Part shown: piece by piece, positions 1 to 8,343 of the stretch
Position numbering within the stretch: position 1 is the stretch's first letter
How the letters are laid out: each line of letters opens with the position of its first letter
Assembly (NCBI GenBank): GCA_004347685.1
Contig: SLTJ01000001.1
Coordinates: 62,001-126,000 of the forward strand
DNA length: 64,000 nt
Reading direction: 5' to 3'
DNA from: Clostridia bacterium
GTDB lineage: Bacteria > Bacillota > DSM-521 > Neomoorellales > SLTJ01
The notes under the pieces: model-generated
What the model was told of the DNA's origin: nothing
The model's database searches: none
The model's input: the letters and a program-made list of their open reading frames with translations, nothing else
Program-made: the position numbers and the translations under genes

Positions 1-1
1 A

Positions 2-1177
2 GAGTATGTCGTTAACCCGTCCAACAAAGATGCCTACGACAAGTGGCTGAAATCCCACCAGCCGTTTCACTGGTTCGTGGAGTTCTACGGGATCATAAAG
101 GATGGCGGATTTGACGTCATAATCGGCAATCCCCCTTACGTCGAATACAAGGAAGTGCGGGACACTTACATCGTCCAAGGATTCCTGACCCAGTCCTGCG
201 GTAATTTGTACGCATTTACCTTGGAGCGGTCCCTTGGGTTGGCTGGGGCGAGGGGGAGAATAGGTATGATCGTGCCGGTGGCTGCTATTTGCACGGAGGG
301 TTATGCGCCCCTGCAAGGACTGCTCCGTGAGTACGGCACCCTGGTTGCGAGCAGCTTCAACGACAGGCCAAGTAAACTGTTTGATGGTCTCGAACACTCA
401 CGACTCTGCATCATACTTGAGGAAAGACGAGATTCGGATAAGCGAACATTCTCGTCCACCTACAACAAGTGGCAGGCCGTTGAGCGGCTGAATCTATTCG
501 AACGCCTCGCATTCAAGGAATCCACTGGTTTGCAACTGGATGGAGCGGTAGCCAAGATTGGATCTTCTACCGAGGTATCGGTGCTCAACAAGCTCTCTCG
601 TGAATCGGGACCGTTGGCTGAATACACCGCCTATCACGGCAAGTATGCCATCTACTACACGCGGAAGCTGAGCCATTTCGTTCAAATCCTCAACTTCATC
701 CCGAGCATCAAGGGCGAAAATGGCCGGAAACGAGAGCCATCGGAACTGAAACAGCTATTGTTTTCAAATGAGGCGGACCGGGATGTGTTCTTGGCCATCT
801 TGAATTCATCGCTTTTCTATTGGTTAATAACGGTCTTCTCCGACTGTCGAAACCTGAATAAACGCGAAGTACATGCGGCCCGTTTTGACATGCGAAAAGC
901 GCGTTCACAGATCGTGGAATCGCTGCGTCAACTCAGTCGTAAGTTGATGGACGACATCCAGAGAAACTCCCATATCTTAACGATGAACTACAAGCGACTC
1001 GGCACCCTGAAGATACAGTGCACATATCCACGGCTCAGCAAGCCGATTATTGACGAGATTGACTACGCCCTGGCGAAGCATTACGGCTTTACGGACGAGG
1101 AGCTGGACTTCATCATCAACTACGACATCAAATACCGCATGGGAAGAGATGCGGGCGAGGAACAGGAAAGTAAGTGA
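2..1177 (+). CDS. Eco57I/PglX-like adenine-specific DNA methylase, C-terminal part
   Basis: The reading frame is open to the left window edge (codons from base 2), so the 5' end lies outside; the in-frame GTG at 77 is not the real start. The motif IIGNPPYVEY, about 35-44 codons into the visible part, is the NPPY catalytic motif of class I N6-adenine methyltransferases, preceded by a FHWFVEF-like segment usual in Eco57I, type IIG and PglX proteins. The remaining ~330 residues would be the rest of the methylase fold and a target-recognition domain. It would methylate adenine in a specific DNA site as part of a restriction or BREX-like defence system. An OLD-type nuclease follows 7 bases downstream, suggesting one operon. 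The subtype cannot be decided without the N-terminal half (fused nuclease or not). Confidence 0.8.
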   Translation, partial: EYVVNPSNKDAYDKWLKSHQPFHWFVEFYGIIKDGGFDVIIGNPPYVEYKEVRDTYIVQGFLTQSCGNLYAFTLERSLGLAGARGRIGMIVPVAAICTEGYAPLQGLLREYGTLVASSFNDRPSKLFDGLEHSRLCIILEERRDSDKRTFSSTYNKWQAVERLNLFERLAFKESTGLQLDGAVAKIGSSTEVSVLNKLSRESGPLAEYTAYHGKYAIYYTRKLSHFVQILNFIPSIKGENGRKREPSELKQLLFSNEADRDVFLAILNSSLFYWLITVFSDCRNLNKREVHAARFDMRKARSQIVESLRQLSRKLMDDIQRNSHILTMNYKRLGTLKIQCTYPRLSKPIIDEIDYALAKHYGFTDEELDFIINYDIKYRMGRDAGEEQESK

Positions 1178-1184
1178 GAAAGCT

Positions 1185-2941
1185 ATGAAACTCAAACATG
1201 TCCACATTGAGAACTTCCGCTCGATCAAGTCTTGGTGCTCGTGGGGGCGAACAATGCAGGCAAGTCGAACATCATTCGGGCCATCAACGCTATTTGCGGC
1301 GATGAATGGTTCGGTGCGGAAAAGATGCAGGACCATGACTTTTACCTGCGAGACCGTAATCGCCCGTTCGTGGTAAAGCTCAGTTTTGACAACGACTACA
1401 CAGCCGTACTTTCCTCATCTGCCAAATGGCCCGAGTACAAGGACAATTTTGGGAACCCCATCTACAGCAGCAAGGGCAATATCAAGGAGGATTTCCCCTG
1501 CACCTTCTTGGGAGCAGACCGGTCGTTTGACCGGCATATGTCTTTCTACGACTGGACGTTGTTGGGAAAAATCCGCAAGACCTTCCATCGTCGCTGTGCC
1601 GAAGTCGCCGACAAGCTCGACAAAAAGTTCAATGAGATTGTCGCCCTGTTTGATCTGGTTCCCGGCTTTCCTGAGTTTAAGCAGGACTTCGCGGAGTTCT
1701 TCAACGAGATGCAGGCAGATGCCCCCATCAAGATGTCGGTGAATTTCAAGCCATTCACGCCCAGCAACTACTTCAAGACGATGCATGTGCTTGCGTCCGA
1801 TCCGGCTCAAGGGGGACAGGATCTAGACTTAGACGAACTTGGCGAGGGAACGCGTAATCTTGCGGTTCTCGCGTTGCTCAGGAGCTACGCGCTAAATCTG
1901 CGGCGACACGGTGAAGAGGCGAGCGGCATTCTGGCATTGGAGGAACCGGAAATCTACCTGCATCCCCAAGCACAGCGAAACTTGTTTCGCGTCTTGCGTG
2001 AGATCGCCAGTAGTGGGATTCAGGTTATCATTTCGACGCAGTCAAGCTGCTTTGTAGACACGGAGTACTTCGATTCCATCGGTTTGGTGCGTAAGATTGA
2101 CGATCCAGAAAACGAGGGCTGTCAGCACACCGTTCTAACCCTGGTAACGAAAGCCGACCTCGTTGAGCATTGCCATCAAACGGGTGTCCCACAGGGTAAA
2201 GCCACCATTGAAAACATCGCTGAGTACTACAAGAGCACGTCAAACCACCGACTGAACGAGGCTTTTTTTGCCCGATTCGTGATTCTCGTCGAGGGCGAAA
2301 CCGAGGAATTGGCGCTGCCGGAATATCTTTCCGCAGCAGGGCTGGATTGCGACTGGCGCGGCGTGTCCGTTATTGCGGTCCAAGGCAAGAACCAAATCCC
2401 CAAGTACTGGCGTTTGTTCAGCAAGTTCGACATCCCGATGTTGGTGCTCTTCGATAACGACGATGATGGGACAGATAAGAACGGTGCTGACAACAAGAAG
2501 CGCAAATCGAACAAGAACTTAGCTACCTGTTTTGGTCTGGAATTAGACCAAATCTTGCATTCAAAGTCGTGGGATGTAATAAAAAGCGTGAGCAAACCGG
2601 AAACGATGATTGTGGTTCTGCGCAAGGACTTCGAAACGGCAGTACGTGAGGACTACATCAAAGTTGCTAGTTCTGGTTACTCAACCATTGACGATATGGA
2701 ACGACAGGCGCGAGACATTATTAAGCCCGAGACCAGGGATCAGGCTAAGGGACTCATTGCTCGCCACGTTGCGCGTCAAATTCACGCTTTCAAGCCCGGG
2801 TACGCACCCAAGTTCGTGCGTCACATCGCCGATGCGGTCAACGCTTGCCTCGGTTTTTCCAACGTTACGGTTCAACAAAAGCAGAAGACCTTTTCTCCAT
2901 TAGCTATCGAGGAGTCTTCTGATGACGAACTTCCATTCTGA
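1185..2941 (+). pseudogene. OLD-family ATPase/TOPRIM endonuclease with disrupted 5' end
   Basis: The main frame (1232-2941) encodes an ATPase P-loop VGANNAGKSN, a Walker B region LALEEPEIYLHP, a TQSS switch, and a C-terminal TOPRIM domain with VEGETEE and FDNDDDG, the acidic metal-binding residues of OLD nucleases. The expected start MKLKHVHIENFRSIKS is present at ATG 1185 but in another frame, and roughly ten codons that normally lie between this strand and the P-loop are missing. A small deletion with frameshift near 1229-1232 therefore separates start and body. A TTG at 1232 could restart translation, but the product would lack the first strand of the ATPase. OLD proteins are defence nucleases, and pairing with the upstream methylase is consistent with that. 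Probably inactive unless the shift is a sequencing error. Confidence 0.75.
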
Positions 2942-3070
2942 GGGGAAAATTACAGCGTAGAGATCGTTGGCGTGTCACACGGATTGACGGCGGAGAAGCT
3001 GGACTTCATTGTCAACTACTACAACATCAAATACCGCATGAGCAGGAATGCGGTGCATTCGCTAAAATAA
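2942..3070 (+). pseudogene. Remnant of a second methylase C-terminus
   Basis: Directly after the OLD stop codon, in the same frame, bases 2984-3070 encode LTAEKLDFIVNYYNIKYRMS and end in TAA. This closely matches the last residues of the methylase at the left edge (DEELDFIINYDIKYRMG, bases 1099-1143). No start codon or ribosome site belongs to it. It is best read as the surviving 3' tail of another Eco57I/PglX-type methylase gene, or of the original gene before the OLD gene was inserted. The IS21 element begins at its stop codon. Confidence 0.6.
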
Positions 3071-3253
3071 AAGTGAGCCATTTTGGCTCAGATTGATAAT
3101 ATCAAAGTGAGCCACCCAGGCACCAGAATTGCGTGTAATGATATTGTCAAACTGAGCCATTTGGGCCGATTTTGCTATTGTAAACTGAGCCACTTCCCCA
3201 TAACCCCTGTATACTGGAGGAAAAGCTCACAGTAGCAGGGGGTAGACAAGGGA

Positions 3254-4735
3254 GTGATCAACATAAACCTTTACGAGCAAATAAGATACCTGTATGCGGT
3301 AGAAAAGCTTTCCCAACGCGCCATATCCCGTAAGTTGGGTATTTCCCGCAATACGGTGAAACGTTACTGCCAGGGCGAGAACGTACCCTGGGAAGGCAAA
3401 CATCGAAGATATGAGCGCCCGGTAACCGGACCCGTGGAAGAGGTGGTCAGGGAATGGCTGGCCAAGGATAAAACCGCACCCCGGAAACAACGCCACACCG
3501 CTGACCGCATCTACCAGCGTCTGGTGGAAGAATACGACTTTACCGGCGCTCCTTCTACCGTTCGCAAGCTGGTGAAAGAGCTGCGGCTGGAAGGGGGCAA
3601 AGCCTTCATACCCCTGGAGTTTGACCCTGGCGAGGCTGCCCAGGTGGACTGGGGTGAAGCTGTAGCTTACATAGGCGGCCAGAAAACCAGGGTACAGATA
3701 TTCTGTTACCGGCTCTGTTACAGTTGCGCTTGTTATGTAGCCGTATTCCCTACCCAGCGTAGCGAGGCATTTTTGGCCGGCCACCTCCAGGCGTTTAGCT
3801 TCTTTGGTGGTGTGCCCCGGCGGCTGATCTATGATAACCTGAGAACTGCCGTCAAAGAAGGCTGGGGCCGTTACGTCAAGGCCGAACAAGACGATTTTAT
3901 GGCGTTACGAAGCCACTATGCTTTCCGGGCCGATTTCTGCAACCCGGGCAGCGGCAATGAAAAAGGCCTGGTGGAAGAACTGGTTGGCTATATCCGCCGT
4001 AACGTTATGGTTCCGGTGCCGCGGGTGGAAAGCATGGAGGAACTCCAAGTAGAGCTGGATCAAAGGTGTTTGCGCTACCAGGACAAGCACCTGCGCTATC
4101 ACCCCCTCCCGGTTAAGGAAGCCTTGGCAGTGGAAAAGCAGCACCTGATCCCTCTGCCGGTTAAGGAGTTCGAGTACGCCCTTACCAAGATGGCCGAGGT
4201 AGATAACCTGAGCCTGGTCAAATTCGATAGAAACCGCTATTCGGTACCGGTAAACCTGGTGGGCCGGACGGTAACCGTCAAGGGCTACCCCTTCCAGGTG
4301 AAGGTTTACCATCACGGCCTGGAGGTGGCCACCCATCCCCGCCTCTATGGCCAGAACGAAACCCGCCTGGAACTGGAGCACTACCTGCCGGTACTGGTGA
4401 AAAAACCGCGCTCGTTGGCCAATGCCGCCCCCTTACGCCGGGCTAACCTGCCCCCGGGCCTTAATGAGTTGAAAGATCGCCTTTTGGCCCGCCAGGGAGA
4501 TCATGAACTGGCCAAAGTTTTAGGCCTTGTCATTGACCACGGCGTTGAGGAAGTGGAGAAGGCCATTTTAGTGGCCTTGCAAGGCGGTCAGGATACATAC
4601 CAGGCAGTGCGTTATTACCTCGACCGGAAAGACACGCCTGACAGTTACCGGGGAGCCATTGACACCAGTTTTCCCAAGGTGGAACCGGTAAACCTGCAGG
4701 TATACGATAACCTCCTGGCAGGTGAACTCCAATGA
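3254..4735 (+). CDS. istA: IS21 transposase IstA
   Basis: A 493-residue DDE transposase that cuts and joins the IS21 ends. The N-terminus has a helix-turn-helix (SQRAISRKLGISRNTVKRYC, residues ~18-37), followed by an RNase-H-like core with VDWGE (~130), IYDNLRTAV and NEKGLVE (~240), which supply the acidic triad. The C-terminal part binds IstB or DNA. The GTG start follows a reasonable ribosome site just inside the left repeats. The stop overlaps the istB start by 4 bases, so the two are translationally coupled. Length is usual for the family and no damage is seen. Confidence 0.93.
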   Translation: MININLYEQIRYLYAVEKLSQRAISRKLGISRNTVKRYCQGENVPWEGKHRRYERPVTGPVEEVVREWLAKDKTAPRKQRHTADRIYQRLVEEYDFTGAPSTVRKLVKELRLEGGKAFIPLEFDPGEAAQVDWGEAVAYIGGQKTRVQIFCYRLCYSCACYVAVFPTQRSEAFLAGHLQAFSFFGGVPRRLIYDNLRTAVKEGWGRYVKAEQDDFMALRSHYAFRADFCNPGSGNEKGLVEELVGYIRRNVMVPVPRVESMEELQVELDQRCLRYQDKHLRYHPLPVKEALAVEKQHLIPLPVKEFEYALTKMAEVDNLSLVKFDRNRYSVPVNLVGRTVTVKGYPFQVKVYHHGLEVATHPRLYGQNETRLELEHYLPVLVKKPRSLANAAPLRRANLPPGLNELKDRLLARQGDHELAKVLGLVIDHGVEEVEKAILVALQGGQDTYQAVRYYLDRKDTPDSYRGAIDTSFPKVEPVNLQVYDNLLAGELQ

Positions 4736-5478
4736 GCAAGGCGGCGGCTATTGCCCTGTATGCCAAAGAACTTAAGCTCCCCACCTTCGCTGATTATCAA
4801 GCAGTAATCCGCCAAGCCACCGCCGAGGGTTGGGGGTATGAAGAATTCCTGGGAGAAATGTTATCCCGGGAAGCTGCCAGCCGTAAAGAACGCCAGACCG
4901 CCAGACGGATCACCCTTGCCCGTTTCCCCTTCCAGAAAACCCTGGAAGAATTCAAGTTCGAGGCTCTGCCCCATGTAGAAGAAGCCCTGGTGTTGGAGTT
5001 GGCCACGGGAGAATTTATCAAGCGCCGGGAAAACATTGTCATGATCGGTAACCCCGGAACCGGCAAAAGCCATTTAAGCATAGCCTTGGGCATTAAGGCC
5101 TGTACCCACGGTTATTCCACCCGCTTTTTCACGGCGGCCAACCTGGTGACCAGGCTTTCCGAAGCCCAAACAGAAAAGAGGCTGGGCAGGATGCTGAAGG
5201 ACCTGGCCAAGGTCAACCTGCTGATTATTGACGAGCTGTCATACGTGTCCTTCCCGCGCCCCGGCGCCGAATTGCTATTCCAGGTTATCGCCGAAAGGAG
5301 TGAGCGTAGCAGTGTAATCATCAACACCAACCTGGACTTCTCCAAATGGGAGGAAATCTTCGGGGACCATATGCTGGCCGCGGCTTTGGTAGACAGGCTT
5401 ACCTTCAAATCACATATCTTAAACATGAACGCGGAATCATACCGCCTAAAGCAACGGCAAAAGGCCAAGGCCGGATAG
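4732..5478 (+). CDS. istB: IS21 helper ATPase IstB
   Basis: A 248-residue AAA+ ATPase related to DnaC/DnaA that selects target DNA and activates IstA. It has the Walker A motif GNPGTGKSH (~residues 105-113), Walker B LLIIDELSY (~163-171) and the sensor-like arginine region VDRLTFKSHIL near the end. It starts with ATG inside the last codons of istA (ATGA-type overlap). Length is typical. The stop lies about 70 bases before the right-end repeats. Confidence 0.93.
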   Translation: MSKAAAIALYAKELKLPTFADYQAVIRQATAEGWGYEEFLGEMLSREAASRKERQTARRITLARFPFQKTLEEFKFEALPHVEEALVLELATGEFIKRRENIVMIGNPGTGKSHLSIALGIKACTHGYSTRFFTAANLVTRLSEAQTEKRLGRMLKDLAKVNLLIIDELSYVSFPRPGAELLFQVIAERSERSSVIINTNLDFSKWEEIFGDHMLAAALVDRLTFKSHILNMNAESYRLKQRQKAKAG

Positions 5479-5649
5479 AACAACTGTTCGCCGCGCTGAC
5501 CTTCCCCTCCCCTCGGGGAGGGGAAGGTCTCCACCCACCATAATGTGGTAGTGGCTCAGTTTTACGTTAGCAAAGGTGGCTCACTTTTACAGTAGCAAGT
5601 GGCTCACTTTTGCGTTGACAAAAGCAATTGCGGAGTGTAAGGAGGAACA

Positions 5650-5766
5650 ATGAATACCGACAAGAACCTTTTTGCCAAACTTCAAAACGCCGATTCCCCC
5701 CGTGGCATCTGGGAGATCACCGGCGCAGGGCGCGAGTATCTTCGGAAATACGGCTCCACAGAGTGA
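5650..5766 (+). CDS. Small winged-helix-like ORF (Mrr_N-like fragment)
   Basis: A 38-residue ORF with an excellent ribosome site (GGAGGA at 5641-5646) just right of the IS21 end. The segment RGIWEITGAGREYLRK resembles the wing and last helix of the N-terminal domain of Mrr-type restriction proteins (pattern RGxWxITxxGRxYL). A stop codon lies in frame 10 bases upstream of the ATG, so it is not an extension of a larger visible ORF. It may be a leftover of an Mrr-like gene cut by IS21, or a real small DNA-binding peptide. Its stop overlaps the likely ribosome site of the next gene. Confidence 0.35.
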   Translation: MNTDKNLFAKLQNADSPRGIWEITGAGREYLRKYGSTE

Positions 5767-5780
5767 GGACTTTTGTAACT

Positions 5781-6339
5781 ATGCTCGCGACAGTGCACCG
5801 CATAACACAGGACGAGACCCTTTATCCGCGTGTCTTGCTGAAGCGATTAGGTGCAGCCGCCCCCGAGCAGTTAACGCTCGTCGGGAACGTGGACCTGCTC
5901 GCTCATAACAAGACCGCCCTTTTCTGCTCCGCTCGGACGCCTGGCGATGCGATTCTGCGCACCTTCGATACCGTGCGCCGCTTCAGAGACGACGGCGTCA
6001 CCGTCATCAGCGGCTTTCACTCGCCGATCGAAAAGGAATGCCTGCATATTCTGCTGCGCGGCCGACAACCCATCATCAATCTGCCCGGCGCGTGCTATCG
6101 AATCTATGCGCATCCCCTCCGAATGTCGGCCCGCGTTCGAGGCTGGCCGCCTTCTCTTTCTGTCACGGTTCATTGGGCAGCCGAGGCGCGTTACCCGGGA
6201 ATCTGCCCTACGCCGAAATGAACTTGTTGCCGCTCTTGCAGATGAAGCCTACATAGCATACGCCGCCCCTGCTGGCTACACGGAGCGGATCGTAGAATGG
6301 CTGAAGTCATGGCGCGTTCCCCTTTTGTCCGTGCGCTGA
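5781..6339 (+). pseudogene. DprA-like (SLOG-fold) protein, frameshifted
   Basis: From ATG 5781 the frame encodes LVGNVDLLAHNKTALFCSAR and DGVTVISGFHSPIEKECLHI, typical of the Rossmann/SLOG fold of DprA/Smf-like DNA-processing proteins. Near base 6080 the similarity jumps to the next frame, where CPARAIESMRIP and AGRLLFLSRFIGQPRRVT continue the family and run to the stop at 6339. A single-base frameshift best explains this. DprA proper loads RecA on single-stranded DNA, while short DprA-like proteins also occur in defence loci. The setting beside the Mrr-like ORF and methylase favours the latter. The end abuts a transposase relic. Confidence 0.65.
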
Positions 6340-6906
6340 TTACCCACGAGGCACACCGCAGCCAGAAAGGCACCCATTCGGCTGGTGTCAGCCGCCAGTA
6401 TTGTGGTGTCATGGGTAAAACAGACAACTGCATGGCTGGCGTGTTCGTCGGGTATTCCGGGGCCAAGGGCTATGGCCTGGTGGACCGGCGGCTGTATATG
6501 CCCCATAATTGGTTTAACGAAGACCACGCCCAGCTTCGCGCGCTGTGGTGTTCCAGAAGATATCACTTTTGCTACCAAGCCGCAGTTGGCGGCAGAAGTG
6601 GTCAACCAGGTAATGCAAGAGTTACCTGGGAATGGACGATAATGAAGCGCGGTCCTCGAATGCCTGGCACTGATATATGCTTTTTGTATTCATTGCTCAC
6701 CTCTTTATCACCGAGATTCGGATGCGGTTTAAAAAACACCCTGTCCTACCACTGCCTCAAGCCTACCGCCTGATTCGAGCACTTTAACCCAAGACCCCCC
6801 TCAAGTCCGCCGTGCCTTGGCGGAAGTGAACTACTACTTGAGACGCAACCATGTCGCCTACCAGTCGCACCGGAAAAAGGCACTGGCGCTCTTGGACACC
6901 GGATAA
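6337..6906 (+). pseudogene. IS701-family transposase relic
   Basis: Three frames each carry pieces of one DDE transposase. KGTHSAGVSRQYCGVMGKT and VDRRLYMPHNWF (about 6369-6520) match the central core of IS701-type enzymes. After a shift near 6545 the next piece is GVPEDITFATKPQLAAEV (to 6642). A C-terminal tail EVNYYLRRNHVAYQSHRKKA (about 6828-6890, stop near 6906) follows after a deletion and more shifts. No intact ORF or clear inverted repeats are seen. Inserted next to or into the DprA-like gene and long dead. Confidence 0.65.
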
Positions 6907-7010
6907 CCGCCAAGTCTAGGAAAGAAACTTGCGCTGTAGTACTAGCATTCACGCCCTAAGCCATTATGGCTCAGTTCTATTTCAGCGAATGCAGGGAAGA
7001 AATAGAACAA

Positions 7011-7457
7011 TTAAGAGACCTGGAGCGGCTGCGGCTGGTTTTCAGGCTGAGACCCGTACGCGATCTCGGCGAGCAACCGGGGCAATTGCAGTGCTCGCTG
7101 GCGCCCGGCGATGTCGAGCATCCGGTCGTGAGAGCTCGGGTTGACGTTCAGCAAGAAAATTTGACCTTTCGCTACGGCCTTCGCTAACTCCTCCGGTTCT
7201 CCTTCGCTTCTGCTCCGCTTATCCATAGTACAAGTAGTCCTGACCAATAGCCGTACTAATCGCCGGCTGCCACCAAGCTTCTTTTCGGCCAGCAGTATGA
7301 GCAAAGGCGCTAACTCCTTGAGTTCACCGCCCGCAATGGCTTCTTCGTATTCCCAGAGCCTAACATTGACGGCCAAGGGGCAAAATCCTTTCCGGCAAGT
7401 ACTTTCTGGCAAAGTCATTATACCACGGGCAGAAAGCAAGGGAAAGAAAAAATCCAT
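7011..7457 (-). pseudogene. Possible Rpn/PD-(D/E)XK-type protein fragment
   Basis: An ORF of 148 residues on the minus strand includes LWEYEEAIAGGELKELAPLL followed by ILLAEK, a stretch resembling the middle of Rpn-like (recombination-promoting nuclease) proteins of thermophilic Clostridia. The residues on both sides look unrelated, there is no convincing ribosome site, and the expected nuclease motif is not visible. At best a degraded fragment. I cannot exclude that it is noncoding. Confidence 0.25.
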
Positions 7458-7516
7458 GTTGGATACTGCTGGCCGTCACGGCCAGCAGGCTTCTGCAAAA
7501 AAACCTTTTCTTCAGG

Positions 7517-7545
7517 TTGATTTATCGCGCCAGGTGCGGTATAAT
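7517..7545 (+). promoter_or_regulatory. Sigma-A promoter for the tRNA cluster
   Basis: TTGATT (7517-7522), a 17-base spacer, then TATAAT (7540-7545), 16 bases before the first tRNA gene. Confidence 0.75.
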
Positions 7546-7561
7546 AGGGTCAGGCCTGTGC

Positions 7562-7655
7562 GGAGAGATGGCCGAGTGGCTGAAGGCGGTCGCCTGCTAA
7601 GCGACTATATGGGCCAAAACCTGTATCGTGGGTTCGAATCCCACTCTCTCCGCCA
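7562..7655 (+). tRNA. tRNA-Ser (anticodon GCT)
   Basis: A class II tRNA with a long variable arm. The 7-bp acceptor stem GGAGAGA pairs with TCTCTCC, discriminator G and CCA are encoded, the T-loop is GGTTCGAATCC, and the anticodon loop CTGCTAA reads GCT (codons AGC/AGT). It has its own promoter just upstream and leads three closely spaced tRNA genes. Confidence 0.95.
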
Positions 7656-7660
7656 AATGT

Positions 7661-7737
7661 GCGCCCGTAGCTCAACCGGATAGAGTAACTGACTACGAAT
7701 CAGGAGGTTGGAGGTTCGAGTCCTCTCGGGCGCGCCA
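7661..7737 (+). tRNA. tRNA-Arg (anticodon ACG)
   Basis: A 77-base tRNA with acceptor stem GCGCCCG/CGGGCGC, T-loop GGTTCGAGTCC and encoded CCA. The anticodon loop CTACGAA reads ACG. The A34 of this tRNA is the known substrate of TadA, which is encoded at 15185-15664 in this window. It starts 5 bases after tRNA-Ser. Confidence 0.95.
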
Positions 7738-7809
7738 GTTTCTCGTACGGCCTTGGCGTGGTTGGGTTTGGTGGCTACCTTTGTAGCGGCCAATTGCCGC
7801 TTTTGCCGT

Positions 7810-7886
7810 GCGCCCGTAGCTCAGCAGGACAGAGCAGCGGTTTCCTAAACCGCGTGCCGGAGGTTCGAGTCCTCTCGGGCGCACCA
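7810..7886 (+). tRNA. tRNA-Arg (anticodon CCT)
   Basis: A 77-base tRNA with the same GCGCCCG acceptor sequence as the preceding tRNA-Arg. The anticodon loop TTCCTAA within stem GCGGT/ACCGC reads CCT (codon AGG). CCA is encoded. Confidence 0.94.
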
Positions 7887-8256
7887 TTAATTGAACTGGC
7901 CCGTAACTATTCGGCCCTGCCCATGCCGCCTGTGGACAACGGGGCGTGTCGCCCGGAAAATCCGCGGCGCCTTACCTGACTTTGAGCCCTACGGCTAGGC
8001 GGGCGTGCACTTGGGTGCCGGCGCGAGATAACCGCCAAACTAACTAAGCAGCTACCGGGCATCAAGCAAATATCGCGTTTTCTGCCGGTAACACGAGGCA
8101 ACCTGCTGCCAGCAGGTTTTTTTATTCTCCGGGAGCCCACCGGTCCGGTCATAAATGGTCCGGGTCGAGCCCCCCCTTGCCACTTCTCGTCTCGCTCCTG
8201 GTGCCTTGTCCGGTAGTGCGGGGTGTTCAGCAACGCAGGGAGCACTTATCATGGTA
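7887..8256. other. Intergenic stretch without a recognised gene
   Basis: 370 bases between the tRNA cluster and the kinase promoter. Apart from the terminator at 8101-8123 nothing is recognised. Short ORFs on both strands lack ribosome sites or family features. Confidence 0.5.
8101..8123 (+). terminator. Intrinsic terminator of the tRNA operon
   Basis: ACCTGC-TGCCA-GCAGGT hairpin followed by a run of seven T (8117-8123). Confidence 0.75.
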
Positions 8257-8285
8257 TTGTTATTTTCATGGCCATACCTTATAAT
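8257..8285 (+). promoter_or_regulatory. Sigma-A promoter of the histidine kinase gene
   Basis: TTGTTA (8257-8262), a 17-base spacer and TATAAT (8280-8285), 58 bases before the kinase start codon. Confidence 0.7.
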
Positions 8286-8343
8286 CAAAATAGGCTGATC
8301 AAGCCGGAGGGCCGTCAGGTCCGGATGAAAGGGGGCTAAAAAG

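Larger units (their letters stand above)
3061..5620 (+). mobile_element. IS21-family insertion sequence
   Basis: The element carries istA and istB in the typical overlapping order. Both ends hold multiple short terminal repeats: AAGTGAGCCA or AACTGAGCCA at 3071, 3105, 3150 and 3183 on the left, and the inverted TGGCTCA(C/G)TT at 5552, 5577 and 5600 on the right. Multiple terminal transposase sites are a hallmark of IS21. The right end finishes with TTGACA near 5620. The left outer boundary is imprecise (about 3060) because its outermost bases match the right end poorly. Both genes are intact, so the element may be active. Confidence 0.85.

Noticed and set aside
5494-5540. Hairpin CCTTCCCCTCC...GGAGGGGAAGG after istB
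   Set aside because: A strong stem inside the IS21 right end, but with no T-run; likely part of the element rather than a gene feature of its own.
6966-7187. 73-residue forward ORF beginning MAQFYFSECREE
   Set aside because: No ribosome site or family features, and it lies opposite a slightly better minus-strand candidate.
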